Below are positions 34,488-45,387 of a stretch of 64,000 bases of DNA, one piece after another. The stretch lies in contig NZ_JABTTS010000009.1 of NCBI RefSeq assembly GCF_018638295.1, forward strand, positions 239,440-303,439, written 5' to 3'. The first letter of the stretch is position 1, and each line of letters starts with the position of its first letter. The position numbers and the translations under genes are program-made. A model generated the notes under the pieces. That model ran no database searches and was not told the origin of the DNA. It was given only the letters and a program-made list of their open reading frames with translations. This DNA comes from Streptomyces sp. CHD11. Its GTDB lineage: Bacteria; Actinomycetota; Actinomycetes; Streptomycetales; Streptomycetaceae.

Positions 34488-35153
34488 GTGACATTCCAAC
34501 GGGCGCGAAGCGAGGAGCAGCGGGAGATCCGCCGTCGGGCGATCCTGGACACGGCGGCGGCGATGCTCGCCGAGATGCCCGTGGCCGAGGTGAGCCTCAA
34601 TGAGCTCAGCCGACGGGTGGGCCTGGCCAAGTCGAACGTGCTGCGCTACTTCGAGTCGCGCGAGGCGGTGCTGCTGGAGCTGCTGAACGCCTTTCTGGAG
34701 AGCTGGCTCACCGAACTGGCGGACGAACTGGCCGCGGGCATCGACGCGGACGCGGCGCCGGAGGTGCGAGCGGGACAGCTGGCCGAGGTCCTCAGCGGGT
34801 CACTGGCGGACCGCGTGGCGCTGTGCGACCTCTTCGGCGCGCAGGGCGGCGTCCTGGAGCACAACGTCTCGGTCGAGGAGGTCAAGCGGCACAAGCGGAT
34901 CTCCCTCGCCAGGCTCACGACCATGTCCGAGCTGGTACGACGCCACGTGCCCGAGCTCGGCGACGACGCGCGGCCGTTCTGCCTGATGAGTCTGGCTTCG
35001 GCGGGCGCCCTGTCGGCGTACGTCCCGCCGCCGCCCAGTCTCCTCGCCGCCTACGAGGAGGAGCCCGCCCTCGGCGTGTTCCACCTGGGGCTGCGTGACG
35101 CCCTGCGGCTCTCCTTCACCTCGACGCTGCTGGGCGTGCTGCCACGCACCTGA
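34488..35153 (+). CDS. TetR-family transcriptional regulator
   Basis: The 221-residue regulator starts with GTG at 34488 and has an N-terminal TetR HTH (REIRRRAILDTAAAMLAEMPVAEVSLNELSRRVGLAKSNVLRYFESREAVLLELL, given only in outline) and a helical C-terminal ligand domain. It probably represses itself and the divergent SDR through the palindromes between them. A large hairpin follows about 90 bases downstream. Confidence 0.9.
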   Translation: MTFQRARSEEQREIRRRAILDTAAAMLAEMPVAEVSLNELSRRVGLAKSNVLRYFESREAVLLELLNAFLESWLTELADELAAGIDADAAPEVRAGQLAEVLSGSLADRVALCDLFGAQGGVLEHNVSVEEVKRHKRISLARLTTMSELVRRHVPELGDDARPFCLMSLASAGALSAYVPPPPSLLAAYEEEPALGVFHLGLRDALRLSFTSTLLGVLPRT

Positions 35154-35527
35154 ACCGCTCCGCCCCCCGGCCGCGCGCAGGCCGCGGCTGTGCGGAAGGG
35201 CGGAAAGCCGGGACCGCGGGGGAAGCCCCTGGGGTGAAGAAACGGCCGAGCGCCCCGTACCGACGGGGTCCGTCGGCACGGGGCGCTCGGTCACGCGTCG
35301 GCACGTTCGTGAGCCCTCTGGGTGGGCCGTGCCGAAGGAGGCGGGAGCGGGTCCGCCGTCGCCGGGTTCCGTCGGGGCGGACGGAGGGGGCGATGGCGGG
35401 CCCGGTACCCCGCACGCCGTTGTGCGGGGCCCCGCCGGTGTGTTCCGCGGCCGGTCGTGGCGTGACGATCGCTGGTCAGGGCATCCTCAAACCGTTGTAC
35501 CGACCGGCCGCGGGGTCTGTGCGGGCG
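35154..35527. other. 374-base convergent gap between TetR and PEPCK genes
   Basis: The gap contains the 21-bp-arm hairpin listed separately. Nothing else that looks like a gene or promoter is seen. Confidence 0.6.
35246..35290. terminator. Long 21-bp-arm hairpin between convergent genes
   Basis: The left arm CCGAGCGCCCCGTACCGACGG (35246-35266, written here in outline) pairs with 35270-35290 with one mismatch around a 3-base loop. It is unusually stable, lacks a T-tract, and sits in a convergent gap, so it fits a bidirectional terminator. Confidence 0.7.
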
Positions 35528-37348
35528 TCAGCCCAGGCGCCGCACCAGGGCGCGGTACTGGTCCCACAGCTCATCCGGCGTGTGGTCGCCGAAGGTGTTG
35601 AGGTGGTCGGGGACCAGGGCGGCCTCCTCGCGCCACACGTCCTTGTCGACGGTGAGCAGGAAGTCGAGGTCGGCGTCGGAGAGGCCGAGGCCCGCGGTGT
35701 CCAGCGCGGCCTTGGACGGAAGCACGCCGATCGGGGTCTCGACGCCCTCCGCCTTGCCCTCCAGTCGCTCCACGATCCACTTCAGGACACGGGAGTTCTC
35801 CCCGAAGCCGGGCCAGACGAACGTGCCCTCGTCGTTCTTGCGGAACCAGTTGACGTAGTAGATCTTCGGCAGCCTTGACTGGTCCTTGTCCTTCGCCACG
35901 TCGATCCAGTGGGCCATGTAGTCGCCCATGTTGTAGCCGCAGAACGGCAGCATGGCGAACGGGTCGCGACGCAGCTCGCCCACCTTGCCCTCGGCGGCGG
36001 CGGTCTTCTCGGAGGCCACGTTGGCGCCGAGAAAGACGCCGTGGTTCCAGTCGAAGGACTCGGTCACGAGCGGGACGGCACTGGCGCGGCGGCCGCCGAA
36101 GAGGATCGCGGAGATCGGCACGCCCTTGGGGTCCTCCCACTCCGGCGCGATGATCGGGCACTGCGCGGCGGGCGTGGTGAAGCGGGCGTTGGGGTGCGCG
36201 GCGGGCGCGGAGGACCCGGGCGTCCAGTCGTTGCCCTTCCAGTCGGTGAGGTGGGCCGGAGGCTCCTCCGTCATGCCCTCCCACCAGACGTCGCCGTCGT
36301 CGGTGAGGGCGACGTTGGTGAAGACCGAGTTGCCCCAGAGGGTCTTCATGGCGTTGGCGTTGGTGTGCTCGCCGGTGCCGGGGGCGACGCCGAAGAAGCC
36401 GGCCTCCGGGTTGATGGCGTACAGACGGCCGTCCTCGCCGAAGCGCATCCAGGCGATGTCGTCGCCGATCGTCTCGACCGTCCAGCCGGAGATGGTGGGC
36501 TCCAGCATGGCCAGGTTGGTCTTGCCGCAGGCGGACGGGAAGGCGGCGGCGACGTACTTCGGCTCACCGGTGGGCGGGGTGAGCTTGAGGATGAGCATGT
36601 GCTCGGCCAGCCAGCCCTCGTCGCGGGCCATGACGGAGGCGATGCGCAGCGCGTAGCACTTCTTGCCGAGCAGGGCGTTGCCGCCGTAGCCGGAGCCGTA
36701 GGACCAGATCTCGCGGTCCTCGGGGAAGTGGGAGATGTACTTGGTGCTGTTGCAGGGCCAGGGGACGTCCTCCTGGCCGGGCTCCAGCGGGGCGCCGACG
36801 GAGTGCACGGCCCTGACGAAGAAGCCGTCGGTGCCGAGTTCGTCGAGGACCGGGCGGCCCATGCGGGTCATGGTGCGCATGGAGACGGCGACGTACGCGG
36901 AGTCGGTGATCTCGACGCCGATGGCGGAGAGCGGCGAGCCGAGGGGGCCCATGCAGAAGGGCACGACGTACATCGTGCGGCCCTTCATGGAGCCGCGGAA
37001 GACGCCCTTCTCCCCGGTGAAGACGTCCCGCATCTCGGCGGGGGCCTTCCAGTGGTTGGTGGGGCCGGCGTCCTCCTCCTTCTCGGAGCAGATGAACGTC
37101 CGGTCCTCGACGCGGGCGACGTCGGTGGGGTCGGAGGCCGCGTAGTACGAGTTGGGGCGCTTGACCGGGTCGAGTTTGCGGAAGGTGCCCCTGGCGACGA
37201 GCTCCTCGCACAGGCGCTCGTACTCGGCTTCCGAACCGTCACACCAGACCACGTTGTCCGGCTGGGTGAGCTCTGCGATCTCGTCGACCCAGGAGATCAG
37301 TCCCTGGTGGGTGGTGGGGACGCCGGTTTCCTCGATGTCGCGCGCCAC
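35528..37348 (-). CDS. pckG: Phosphoenolpyruvate carboxykinase (GTP)
   Basis: The 606-residue enzyme converts oxaloacetate and GTP to PEP, CO2 and GDP, the first committed step of gluconeogenesis. It shows the GTP-PEPCK P-loop [15 protein letters not shown], the kinase-type metal site region, the PEPCK signature FPSACGKTN, and the guanine-binding [16 protein letters not shown] chose the GTG at 37348 because AGGAG lies 6 bases upstream; an in-frame GTG at 37354 would sit on top of that site. Length matches actinobacterial PckG. It is monocistronic. Confidence 0.96.
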   Translation of the reverse strand: MARDIEETGVPTTHQGLISWVDEIAELTQPDNVVWCDGSEAEYERLCEELVARGTFRKLDPVKRPNSYYAASDPTDVARVEDRTFICSEKEEDAGPTNHWKAPAEMRDVFTGEKGVFRGSMKGRTMYVVPFCMGPLGSPLSAIGVEITDSAYVAVSMRTMTRMGRPVLDELGTDGFFVRAVHSVGAPLEPGQEDVPWPCNSTKYISHFPEDREIWSYGSGYGGNALLGKKCYALRIASVMARDEGWLAEHMLILKLTPPTGEPKYVAAAFPSACGKTNLAMLEPTISGWTVETIGDDIAWMRFGEDGRLYAINPEAGFFGVAPGTGEHTNANAMKTLWGNSVFTNVALTDDGDVWWEGMTEEPPAHLTDWKGNDWTPGSSAPAAHPNARFTTPAAQCPIIAPEWEDPKGVPISAILFGGRRASAVPLVTESFDWNHGVFLGANVASEKTAAAEGKVGELRRDPFAMLPFCGYNMGDYMAHWIDVAKDKDQSRLPKIYYVNWFRKNDEGTFVWPGFGENSRVLKWIVERLEGKAEGVETPIGVLPSKAALDTAGLGLSDADLDFLLTVDKDVWREEAALVPDHLNTFGDHTPDELWDQYRALVRRLG

Positions 37349-37665
37349 GTTCACTCCTAAATGAGGGTTTTTTGTCGGGAGGCCCCGTGGGGGCTGCGAC
37401 CCGGATGCTTCACGGTGGTGCGTGGGGCGCTCATCCGGTGTCGACCGCACTCATTTGATCATCCGATGCGAGCGCCCATCTGTCCAGAGGGCCGCACAAG
37501 TGAGCAACGTGACGCTGACCACGGCCTTTCCGGGATTTTTACGTTCACGTTGGGCAGTCATGGCGCATTCTTTGCGTGACTCCGCGGGAGGACGGCGTGA
37601 GAGGATGGCCACTTCGGGAACCCAATTCATCACCGCGAGGCATAACTTACGGTCCCGTAGGTACG
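37349..37665. other. 317-base divergent promoter region between PEPCK and TrhA genes
   Basis: It should hold both promoters. An AT-rich stretch around 37451-37470 containing TGATCA may belong to the PEPCK promoter. The right end holds the palindrome at 37646-37661. No small gene is supported. Confidence 0.5.
37646..37661. promoter_or_regulatory. Palindromic operator candidate upstream of TrhA gene
   Basis: CTTACGGTCCCGTAGG contains the inverted repeat TACGG/CCGTA with a 2-base centre, a form common for TetR-family operators in Streptomyces. It lies immediately before a TACGAT (37662-37667) that could be a -10, so a bound repressor would cover the promoter. The regulator is unknown. Confidence 0.45.
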
Positions 37666-38379
37666 ATGCGAGACATGACTGCGTTCGTCCCCGACGCCCC
37701 CGCGGACCCGCCGGCCGACGGCTCCGGCCCGGTGGCGACCTCCCTGCCGCACCCCGTCAAGCCCAAGCTCCGCGGCTGGCTGCACCTGGGCATGTTCCCC
37801 GCCGCCCTGATCGCCGGCCTGGTCCTCACCGCCTTCGCCGACTCACCCCGCGCACGACTGGCCTGCGGGGTCTACGCCCTCACGGCGTGTCTGCTGTTCG
37901 GCGTGAGCGCGCTGTACCACCGGGGCGACTGGAGCCCCCGCATGGACGGGCTGCTGCGCCGCCTCGACCACGCCAACATCTTCCTGATCATCGCGGGCAC
38001 CTACACCCCGCTGACCATCCTGCTGCTGCCGGACTCCAAGGGGCAGTGGCTGCTGTGGGGCATCTGGGCGGCCGCCGCCGCCGGGATCGTCTTCCGGGTC
38101 TTCTGGGTCGGCGCCCCCCGCTGGCTCTACACGCCCTGCTACATCGCCATGGGCTGGGCAGCCGTCTTCTTCCTCCCGGACTTCATGCGCGCCGGCGGCA
38201 TCGCCGTGCTCGTCCTGGTGGTCGTGGGCGGCCTGCTCTACAGCGCGGGCGGGGTCATCTACGGCCTCAAGAGGCCCAACCCCTCCCCCCGCTGGTTCGG
38301 CTTCCACGAGGTCTTCCACTCGCTCACCCTGGCCGCCTTCATCGCCCACTACGTGGGGATCTCCCTGGTGGCGTACTAG
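37666..38379 (+). CDS. trhA: Hemolysin III/TrhA-family membrane protein
   Basis: The 237-residue protein has seven hydrophobic segments and the conserved metal-site residues of the family (SALYHRGDW, DHANIF, and FHEVFHSLTLAAFIAHY). TrhA proteins are implicated in membrane fluidity homeostasis; metal-dependent hydrolase activity has been proposed for the wider superfamily. Two ATGs (37666 and 37675) are possible starts. A candidate -10 overlaps the first, which favours the second or a nearly leaderless transcript. Confidence 0.88.
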   Translation: MRDMTAFVPDAPADPPADGSGPVATSLPHPVKPKLRGWLHLGMFPAALIAGLVLTAFADSPRARLACGVYALTACLLFGVSALYHRGDWSPRMDGLLRRLDHANIFLIIAGTYTPLTILLLPDSKGQWLLWGIWAAAAAGIVFRVFWVGAPRWLYTPCYIAMGWAAVFFLPDFMRAGGIAVLVLVVVGGLLYSAGGVIYGLKRPNPSPRWFGFHEVFHSLTLAAFIAHYVGISLVAY

Positions 38380-38404
38380 CACGTCCAGGGCTCGCCCGCC
38401 CACG

Positions 38405-38436
38405 AGAAGGCCGCGGTGGCGACACCGCGGCCTTCT
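38405..38436 (+). terminator. Perfect 14-bp hairpin after TrhA gene
   Basis: AGAAGGCCGCGGTG (38405-38418) pairs perfectly with 38423-38436 around a 4-base GCGA loop, 26 bases after the stop. The distal arm ends CTTCTG without a long T-run. Confidence 0.75.
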
Positions 38437-38506
38437 GCCATACGGGCATGCCCCGGCCACGGGAAATCCCGGGGACCAGGGGCCAGGACATGACATCCTT
38501 GGCCGG

Positions 38507-39238
38507 GTGAACGGTCCCGAGATCCATGTCGCCCTCGACCCCGGGCTGCTGCTCTTCGTCCCCCGGGCACGGCCCACCGGTACCACGACGGCCGTCACCG
38601 ACGGCGTCGCCGGCCTCGGCCACGTCATCGAGTCCCTCGGAGTCCCGCTGACCGAGGTCGGCACGCTGCTCGTGGACGGCCGTGAGGTGCCCGCCGGGCA
38701 TGTCCCGGCCGCGGGCGAATCGGTCACCGTCCGCGCGCACACCCACCCCCAGCGGGTCCCGGGCGCTCCCCTGCGGTTCCTGCTCGACGTCCACCTCGGT
38801 ACGCTCGCCCGCCGGCTGCGGCTGCTGGGCGTGGACACGGCCTACGAGTCGACCGACATCGGCGATCCGGCGCTGGCCGCGCGGTCCGCGGCGGAGAAAC
38901 GGGTGATGCTCAGCCGCGACCGAGGGCTGCTGCGGCGGCGTGAGCTGTGGGCGGGGGCCTTCGTGTACAGCACCCGGCCGGAGGAGCAGCTCACGTACGT
39001 GCTGGACCGGTTCGAGCCCGAGCTGCGGCCGTGGACACGGTGCACCGCCTGCAACGGGCTGCTGCGCGAGGCCGGCAAGGAGGAGGTCGCCGACCAGCTG
39101 AAGGGCGGTACGCACCGTACGTACGACGTGTTCGCGCGGTGTACCGACTGCGGGCGCGCGTACTGGAAGGGCGCCCATCACGAGCAACTGGTCGCCATCG
39201 TGGACCGGGCGGTGGCGCTGCGCTCGCAGCGCCGCTGA
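38507..39238 (+). CDS. Mut7-C RNase domain protein with ubiquitin-like N-terminus
   Basis: The 243-residue protein starts with GTG. It has an N-terminal beta-grasp ubiquitin-like segment (about residues 1-80), then a Mut7-C PIN-type RNase domain (FLLDVHLGTLARRLRLLGVDTAY, then SRDRGLLRR), and a C-terminal zinc ribbon with two CxxC pairs (CTACN and CTDCG). This fusion is known in bacteria and is thought to act in RNA processing, with the acidic PIN residues as metal ligands. It is monocistronic. Confidence 0.88.
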   Translation: MNGPEIHVALDPGLLLFVPRARPTGTTTAVTDGVAGLGHVIESLGVPLTEVGTLLVDGREVPAGHVPAAGESVTVRAHTHPQRVPGAPLRFLLDVHLGTLARRLRLLGVDTAYESTDIGDPALAARSAAEKRVMLSRDRGLLRRRELWAGAFVYSTRPEEQLTYVLDRFEPELRPWTRCTACNGLLREAGKEEVADQLKGGTHRTYDVFARCTDCGRAYWKGAHHEQLVAIVDRAVALRSQRR

Positions 39239-39331
39239 CCGTGCGCGCCGGGGGGACCCGCGGACCGGTGCCGGCCGGTCGCGCCCACGGAGCCGCACGC
39301 CGGTACGGCCCCCGCCCCCCGAGGGAGCGCT

Positions 39332-39493
39332 TCAGCGCACCCTCACGTCCCCCTCGCCACAGGCCGTCCCGTCACGGTTCCGGTCGAGCTTCAGCGGGTC
39401 GTCCCCGCCGTTGAGCTTCAGGGGACCGTAGTCGTGGTCCTCCAGCCACGCGCAGCGGGCCCTCGTGGTCGGCTCGACCCCGGCGGGGAACAC
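39332..39493 (-). CDS. Excalibur-like small ORF, possibly a gene remnant
   Basis: A GTG-started frame of 53 residues encodes an Excalibur-type calcium-binding motif (YGPLKLN then LDRNRDGTACGEGD, stop at 39332). The complete Excalibur domain normally carries a DxDxDGxxCE loop; here it is DRNRDGTACG. No signal peptide is encoded and an in-frame stop lies immediately upstream, so this looks like the 3' end of a truncated secreted-protein gene, or a very small free domain. It was recognised by sequence alone. Confidence 0.45.
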   Translation of the reverse strand: MFPAGVEPTTRARCAWLEDHDYGPLKLNGGDDPLKLDRNRDGTACGEGDVRVR

Positions 39494-39520
39494 CGCAACT
39501 CACGCTGCCCGGCTGGTCGT

Positions 39521-41608
39521 TCAGCTTTCGAGCGCCGTGCGCAGCCGGTCGGAGTCGGTCGTCGGCGCGTCACAGGTGAAGTTCCGGCAGACATACGCGG
39601 CCGCCCCGCCGTCGACGAGGGGACGGCCGGCCAGCAACGGGAACTCATCGCTCCCCGGGATCCCGACGGCGACCACCGCACCGGGCGCGGCACCCAGAAG
39701 TGCCGTACGGTGCAAGGTGGTTGTGGCCGGGTCGTCGAGCGCCGGCCCCACCACCGCGACCTCCCGCGGACCGTCCAGCACGGCCTCGGCGACCGCGAGC
39801 CCCCACCCGATGAACCGCGGCACCCGCGGCCCGAGCGCCTTCACCACCCCCAGCGCCCGCTCGGCGGCGGTGCGGTGCGGTTCGGATCCGGTGTGCGCGG
39901 CATAGCCCAGCAGCGCGCCGGCCGCGGCGGTCCAGCCGGAGGGGACGGCGTTGTCGGTCGGATCCTGCGGACGCCGGATCAGCCGCTCCGCGTCGGACGC
40001 CGTGTCGTACAGCGCACCCGACTCGTCGTCGGTGAAGCGGGCCAGGATGTGGTCGGCCAGCAGTCCGGCGAACTCCAGCCACACACCCTCTCCGGTCACC
40101 GCCGCGAGCGCCAGGAAGCCCTCGGCGACGTCGGCGTAGTCCTCCAGCACGCCCGCGTTGGCACCGACGTGACCGTCCTTGCTGGTGCGGGCGATACGGG
40201 CCTGCTCGTCGAAGTGCAGCCGCACCAGCAGGTCACCGGCGGCGACCGCGGCCTCCGTCAGGTCCGGCCGGTCGAAGTAGGCGCCCGTCTCGGCGAGCGC
40301 GGCGATCGCCAGCCCGTTCCAGGCGGCGACCACCTTGTCGTCCCGGCCCGGAGCGGGACGCAGCGCCCGCGCCGCGAGCATCCGCTCCCGGATGTCCTCG
40401 ATCCGCCCCGCGTCGACCACCTCGTCGCGCTGCGGCAGCCGCAGCACCGAGGCGCCCTCCTCGAAGGTGCCGTCCTCGGTCACCCCGAAGTACCGGGCGG
40501 CGAGCCCGGCGTCGTCCTCCCCCAGCGCCTCCCGGAGCTGCGCCGGCGTCCACACGTAGTACGCGCCCTCGACGTGCTTGCCCGTGCCGCCCTCCCGTCG
40601 CCCGCCATCCCCTTCCCGACCACGCCCTTCGGGCGACACCACCTCTTCGCTGTCGGCGTCCAGAGCGGACGCGAACCCGCCCTCCGCGGTGCGCAGTTCC
40701 CGCACCATGAAGTCCGCGGTCTCCAGCGCCACCCGCCGCGCCAGCTCGGAGCCGGTGGCCCGCCACAGATGCGCGTACACCCGGCACAGCAGCGCGTTGT
40801 CATAGAGCATCTTCTCGAAGTGCGGCACCACCCAGTCCCGGTCCACGGAGTACCGGGAGAAGCCCCCGCCGAGCTGGTCGTAGATCCCGCCCCGTGCCAT
40901 CCGCTCACAGGTGTCCCGCGCCATCTGCAGCGCGCCCTCGGCGCCGGTGCGGGCGTGGTGCCGCAGCAGGAACTCGAGCACCATGGACGGCGGGAACTTC
41001 GGCGCCCCGCCGAACCCGCCGCGCTGCGGATCGTACTCACGGGTCAGCCCCAGCAGCGCCTGCGCCAGCTCCTGCTCCCCGGGCACCTGGTCGTCGCCGT
41101 AGGAGAGCTCCCGCTCCGCCAGGTCCCGCGTGATCTTCCCGGCGACCTCGTCCACCTCGCCCCGCCGCTCGTCCCAGGCCTGGTGGACCCCCTGGAGCAC
41201 CTGCCGGAAGGACGGCATGCCGTGCCGGGGGGCAGGCGGGAAGTACGTACCGAAGTAGAACGGCTCGGCGTCCGGGGTGAGGAACACGGTCATCGGCCAC
41301 CCGCCGTGCCCGGTCGCCGCCTGCACCGCCTCCATGTACACGGCGTCCACGTCGGGCCGCTCCTCGCGGTCCACCTTGACGCTGACGAAGTGCGCGTTCA
41401 TGGCGTCGGCGGTGTCCTGGTCCTCGAAGGACTCGTGCGCCATGACATGGCACCAGTGGCAGCTCGAATAGCCGACGCTGAGCAGCACCGGCACCTGCCG
41501 CCGCCGCGCCTCCTCGAACGCCTCCCGGGACCACGGCCACCAGTCGACCGGGTTGTCGGCGTGCTGCAGCAGGTACGGGGACGTCTCTTGGGCCAGTCGG
41601 TTCGGCAT
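39521..41608 (-). CDS. DUF255 thioredoxin-fold protein (YyaL/spermatogenesis-associated 20 family)
   Basis: I chose the ATG at 41608 (AGGA 8 bases upstream); an ATG at 41617 is the alternative. The 695-residue protein has an N-terminal thioredoxin-like domain with SSCHWCHVM (CxxC), the [10 protein letters not shown] motif, and [12 protein letters not shown], then a large alpha/alpha-toroid domain similar to glycoside hydrolase-like barrels ([25 protein letters not shown]). This family is widely conserved and of unclear function, with a presumed cytosolic redox or carbohydrate role. Confidence 0.93.
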   Translation of the reverse strand: MPNRLAQETSPYLLQHADNPVDWWPWSREAFEEARRRQVPVLLSVGYSSCHWCHVMAHESFEDQDTADAMNAHFVSVKVDREERPDVDAVYMEAVQAATGHGGWPMTVFLTPDAEPFYFGTYFPPAPRHGMPSFRQVLQGVHQAWDERRGEVDEVAGKITRDLAERELSYGDDQVPGEQELAQALLGLTREYDPQRGGFGGAPKFPPSMVLEFLLRHHARTGAEGALQMARDTCERMARGGIYDQLGGGFSRYSVDRDWVVPHFEKMLYDNALLCRVYAHLWRATGSELARRVALETADFMVRELRTAEGGFASALDADSEEVVSPEGRGREGDGGRREGGTGKHVEGAYYVWTPAQLREALGEDDAGLAARYFGVTEDGTFEEGASVLRLPQRDEVVDAGRIEDIRERMLAARALRPAPGRDDKVVAAWNGLAIAALAETGAYFDRPDLTEAAVAAGDLLVRLHFDEQARIARTSKDGHVGANAGVLEDYADVAEGFLALAAVTGEGVWLEFAGLLADHILARFTDDESGALYDTASDAERLIRRPQDPTDNAVPSGWTAAAGALLGYAAHTGSEPHRTAAERALGVVKALGPRVPRFIGWGLAVAEAVLDGPREVAVVGPALDDPATTTLHRTALLGAAPGAVVAVGIPGSDEFPLLAGRPLVDGGAAAYVCRNFTCDAPTTDSDRLRTALES

Positions 41609-41757
41609 GGTGTCCATCCTGCCGCAGTACCCGCCGCGGAGCCCGGCAGCACACAGCCGGGAGATCGGGCCCTCTCCACACGGCGGCCCCCACGCGACAC
41701 ACTTGTGAGCAGGGAACGCGGCCGGGACCGGCCGACGCCGCCGGAGGGGGACATCAC

Positions 41758-44700
41758 ATGCGGGACAGTCAGCGGGCGGACGCCGAGCGGCTGTTGGCGC
41801 GGGCCGTGGAGGAGGAGGTGCGCCGGTCGGGCGGGCGCACCGACGGAAAGGTGCTGCTGAGCCGGGCGCGCGGGGCGCTGGACACGATGGCGCAGGCGGC
41901 GGCCGAGGAGTACGCGGCGTACACGCGCGCCCTGGACGAGGCGGAGGCCGGCCGGCTCACCTTCCGGCAGCGCTACGCCCGCGACGGTGCCGGCACTCCG
42001 CTGCTGGTGGCCGGGGTCGCGGGGGTCGCCGCCGTGGTCGCCGACATGGCGCTCGGCACCGGGACCGGGACCGCGCTGGGCGCGGGTGTGGCCGTCGGGG
42101 TCGCCGGCGCTGCGGCGACCGTGGTGAAGGTGGCCGGCACCCATGTGCCCGCCGCCCATCACCGGGCCGGCGCGGTGAGCCAGCCCGGCGGACCGGACCA
42201 GCTGCGGCTGCAGTGGCTGACGGCGCTGGAGGTGCGCGGGATCCGCCCCTTCCTGGACCAGCAGCGGGTGCTGGCCGCGTCCACCGGGCCGAAGAAGGCG
42301 GGGCCCCGGCTGCGCGGCGCCGACAAGAGCGCGGCGGCCCGCGGGCGCAGTGTGCTGGGGCAGTCGTTCGGCCGGCTCCCGGAGCCGCACGGCCCGTTCG
42401 CGGGACGGCGGCAGGAGATGGCGCGGATCAGGCAGTGGGTGCAGGCGGCCCGCGCGAGCACCGAGACGCAGCCGACGGTGGTGGTGCTGCACGGGGCGTC
42501 CGGCAGCGGCCGTACGACTCTTGCGGTGCGGGCCGCGCACGAGCTGAGGGACCACTTCCGCGGTGCCTGTGTCGTCGATCTGCGCGGCGACAGCCCGGGG
42601 GAGCCCCCGCTCTCCACCCGGGACGCGCTGCTGCATCTGCTGAACCGGCTCGGCGCCCCCCGCGAGCAGCTGCTGTTCCGCGAGCGGTCCTCGCCGGACC
42701 AGCAGGTCAGGCGGCTGAGCGAGCTGTACCACCAGCATCTGACCGGGACGCCGGTCACGGTGGTGCTGGACGACGTCTCCGACCCGCAGCAGGTGCGCAC
42801 GCTCATTCCGGAGCGGTCCGAGAGTCTGGTCCTGGTCACCTCGCGGGCGCCCCTGGGACTGCCGGACGATCTGCCGGCCCGCGTCCATCAACTGCCGGTG
42901 GAACCGCTGGACGCGGCGGGTGCGGAGGAGCTCCTCGCCGCCGCCGCGCAGGACACCTCGGGTCCCTACGACGCCGAGTCCGCGGAGCGGGTGCGGGACC
43001 TGTGCGGGGGTCTGCCGCTGGCGCTGCGGATCGCCGGTGCGGCCCTGGGCCCGCGCTCCCCGCTCGCGCTCGCCTCCGATCTGGGGGCGTACGGGCCCGT
43101 CGATCCGGTCGAGCGGGCGTTGTGGCTGCGCTACACCGACCAGCCGGAGACCGTACGGCGGCTGCTGCGGCGGCTGGCACTGGCCGGGCGGGCCTCGCTG
43201 GGGGCCGCGGCCGCCGCGGCGCTGCTCGCCACCGACGAGACCGAGGCGACCCGGCATCTGACGGCGCTGCACCGCGCCGGACTGATCGACCGCGTGCGGC
43301 ACAGCCGCTACCGGCTGCACGACCTCGTCCGCGCCTTCGCGCTGGCCCGGCTGCTCGACGAGGAGGAGCCGGCCGAGCGTACGGCGGCGCAGGAGCGGCT
43401 GATCGTGAACTACGCGGAGCTGGCCGACTCGGTGCTGCGGCTGGTCGACGGCAACGTGTCGACCCGCTCGGACCACTTCGGTCCGTACGGCTTCACCTCG
43501 CTGGACGAGGCGCTGCGCTGGCTGGACGACGAGTCGAGCTTCATCACGGCGGCGCTGCGGCATGCGGAGGGCGTGGACCGGGCGGCGGTGCTGAATCTGC
43601 TGGGCGCGCTGTGCGACTACTGCCTGCTGCGCGGCGACCTCTACCGGCTCGGGGAGATCAACGAGCTGGCGCAGGCGGTGGACGAGGGGCTGCTGGTGCG
43701 CTCGGTGCAGTGGCGCACGGGCATCGCGGCACGCCAGCTGGGCGAGCTGGACAAGGCGCGGACCACGCTGACCTCGGTGGTCGACCTGTACCGGGAGGCC
43801 CAGCACGAGGCGGGCGCGGCGCGGGCGCTGACCTCGCTGGGCATCACGTTGCACCATCAGGGGAACCTGACGGACGCGTCCGCGAGGCTGCGGGAGGCGA
43901 TGGATCTCCAGGCGGCGCCCGAGCTGGCCACGGACCGCGCCTGGACGATGCACGCGCTCGCGGCGGTGGAGCGGGACCGGGCGCGGCTGGCCGAGGCGCT
44001 GGACCTGCTCACCGGGTCGCTGGTGCTGCACCGGGCGGGCGAGTCCGTGCACGGGCAGGCGTGGGCGCACTTCCAGCTGGGGCAGCTGAACCTGCGGACG
44101 GGCGATGTGCCGCGCGCCGAGGGCGAGCTGCGGACGGCCCTGGACCTGTACGGCCGCACCCGCGACGCCCGCGGTGAGGCGTGGGCGCTGACGGAGCTGG
44201 CGCGGGCCCGGCTGGTCGACGGCGACCCGGCACCGGCGGTGGAGGAGCTGCGGCGGGCCGCCGCCCGGCACCGGGACAACGAGGACGCCCGCGGTGAGGC
44301 GTGGACGCTGTACTACCTGGGGCAGGCGCTGGAGGAGACGGGTGACCTGGACCGTGCGGTGCGTGAGCTGGAACGTGCCCGCACGATGTTCTCCCGGATG
44401 CGGGACGTCTACGGTCTGGCCTGCGCCCGGCACCACTCGGCGCGGGTGACCCGGGACCAGCGGGCGGCGCAGACGGGTTCGCTGCGCAACTCCGGGTTCG
44501 CCCGTCAGCTCCTCGTGGACGCGCGCGCCGACTTCCAGCGGATCGGGGTGGCCCACGGAGAGGCGTGGACCTGTCTGGAGCTGGCGGTGGTGGACGCGGG
44601 CAACGCGCGCACACCGCAGGCGCTGGCCCTGTGCGACGAGGCGGTCACGCTGTTCGTGTCGTACGGCGACCGGCGCGGCGAGGACTGGGCGCGCTTCCTG

Positions 44701-44958
44701 CGCTGCACGCTGCTGCCGTACGCGGCCCCGGGCGGTACGGAGGTCGGTACGGCGGTGGCCCAGGAGGAACTCTCCGAGCTGGCCCGCGCCGTCCATCCGG
44801 CCCGCGACGGCAAACTGACCGACTGCATGGAGGCCTACCGGCTCCTCCTCGAGCGGGGCGTCACCCTGGAGGCCGGCTGGCAGGCCTGGCACCTGGGCCT
44901 GGTCCCCGGCCGCCAGGCCCGCGAGGTCATGGGAGTGCCGGTCACCTCACACGCGTGA
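41758..44958 (+). CDS. STAND NTPase: membrane hairpin, NB-ARC and C-terminal TPR repeats
   Basis: The 1066-residue protein has an N-terminal helical domain, a glycine/alanine-rich membrane-hairpin region (about residues 80-130), an NB-ARC module with Walker [10 protein letters not shown] (246-254), Walker B VVLDDV (335-340) and a GLPLALR motif, a winged-helix region, then about ten tetratricopeptide-like repeats containing recurrent EAW and LG.LGQL elements. Such STAND proteins are signal-activated switches in Streptomyces. Unlike AfsR/SARP regulators it has no DNA-binding domain at its N-terminus; the membrane region suggests it senses or acts at the envelope. It is monocistronic. The effector output is unknown. 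Confidence 0.88.
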   Translation: MRDSQRADAERLLARAVEEEVRRSGGRTDGKVLLSRARGALDTMAQAAAEEYAAYTRALDEAEAGRLTFRQRYARDGAGTPLLVAGVAGVAAVVADMALGTGTGTALGAGVAVGVAGAAATVVKVAGTHVPAAHHRAGAVSQPGGPDQLRLQWLTALEVRGIRPFLDQQRVLAASTGPKKAGPRLRGADKSAAARGRSVLGQSFGRLPEPHGPFAGRRQEMARIRQWVQAARASTETQPTVVVLHGASGSGRTTLAVRAAHELRDHFRGACVVDLRGDSPGEPPLSTRDALLHLLNRLGAPREQLLFRERSSPDQQVRRLSELYHQHLTGTPVTVVLDDVSDPQQVRTLIPERSESLVLVTSRAPLGLPDDLPARVHQLPVEPLDAAGAEELLAAAAQDTSGPYDAESAERVRDLCGGLPLALRIAGAALGPRSPLALASDLGAYGPVDPVERALWLRYTDQPETVRRLLRRLALAGRASLGAAAAAALLATDETEATRHLTALHRAGLIDRVRHSRYRLHDLVRAFALARLLDEEEPAERTAAQERLIVNYAELADSVLRLVDGNVSTRSDHFGPYGFTSLDEALRWLDDESSFITAALRHAEGVDRAAVLNLLGALCDYCLLRGDLYRLGEINELAQAVDEGLLVRSVQWRTGIAARQLGELDKARTTLTSVVDLYREAQHEAGAARALTSLGITLHHQGNLTDASARLREAMDLQAAPELATDRAWTMHALAAVERDRARLAEALDLLTGSLVLHRAGESVHGQAWAHFQLGQLNLRTGDVPRAEGELRTALDLYGRTRDARGEAWALTELARARLVDGDPAPAVEELRRAAARHRDNEDARGEAWTLYYLGQALEETGDLDRAVRELERARTMFSRMRDVYGLACARHHSARVTRDQRAAQTGSLRNSGFARQLLVDARADFQRIGVAHGEAWTCLELAVVDAGNARTPQALALCDEAVTLFVSYGDRRGEDWARFLRCTLLPYAAPGGTEVGTAVAQEELSELARAVHPARDGKLTDCMEAYRLLLERGVTLEAGWQAWHLGLVPGRQAREVMGVPVTSHA

Positions 44959-45132
44959 CCGGACGACCCGGCGCGAGCCCGGACCCTCGCGCCGCTCCCC
45001 TCGCCCCGCCGCGGGCAGTCGCGCCTCCCCGGGCGGGCGCGACGGCACCGCGACAGCGCGACGCCTCCCGGTTCACACCGGCACGGGGTGCCGAGCGTCA
45101 CACCGCCCACCACCCGGGGATCAGCGGTCACC

Positions 45133-45387
45133 CTAGGTGGCCGAAGTCGTACCGCCGTCGGCCACCGCGACGTCCTCCGCCCCGCTCCGGGGCTCCGCGG
45201 ACTCCTCGAAGTCCACCCGCCCCATGTGCCGGTTCATGGACTTCATCAGTCCCCACACCGCCAGAGCCATCACCGCGAACACGATGAACCCGAGAACACC
45301 GGGGGTCACCTTGTCCTCGTCGAGTTCCTTGGCGAGAGGCACCAGGTGGGTCATTGCCAGGCTTGCGCTTGCGCTCATATCAGGCAT
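45133..45387 (-). CDS. Small membrane protein downstream of mca
   Basis: The 84-residue protein has one central membrane helix (TPGVLGFIVFAVMALAVWGLM) and a charged C-terminal tail. Its coding region overlaps the end of mca by 8 bases, so it is probably translated with it. Three possible starts exist (45387, 45378, 45354). It is a conserved streptomycete type; no function is recognised. Confidence 0.75.
   Translation of the reverse strand: MPDMSASASLAMTHLVPLAKELDEDKVTPGVLGFIVFAVMALAVWGLMKSMNRHMGRVDFEESAEPRSGAEDVAVADGGTTSAT

Noticed and set aside
37422..38510. Alternative + frame of 362 codons over trhA
   Set aside because: Runs in another frame over a seven-helix protein with conserved family residues; a shadow.
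39434..41860. 808-codon + strand frame opposite the DUF255 gene
   Set aside because: Composition is that of an antisense GC shadow; the opposite strand has the CxxC thioredoxin-like domain and normal codon use.
41398..44892. 1164-codon open frame antisense to the STAND gene
   Set aside because: Arg/Gln/Pro-biased, low-complexity translation with no domain; it mirrors a well-supported gene with all NTPase motifs. Long antisense frames are expected at this GC content.
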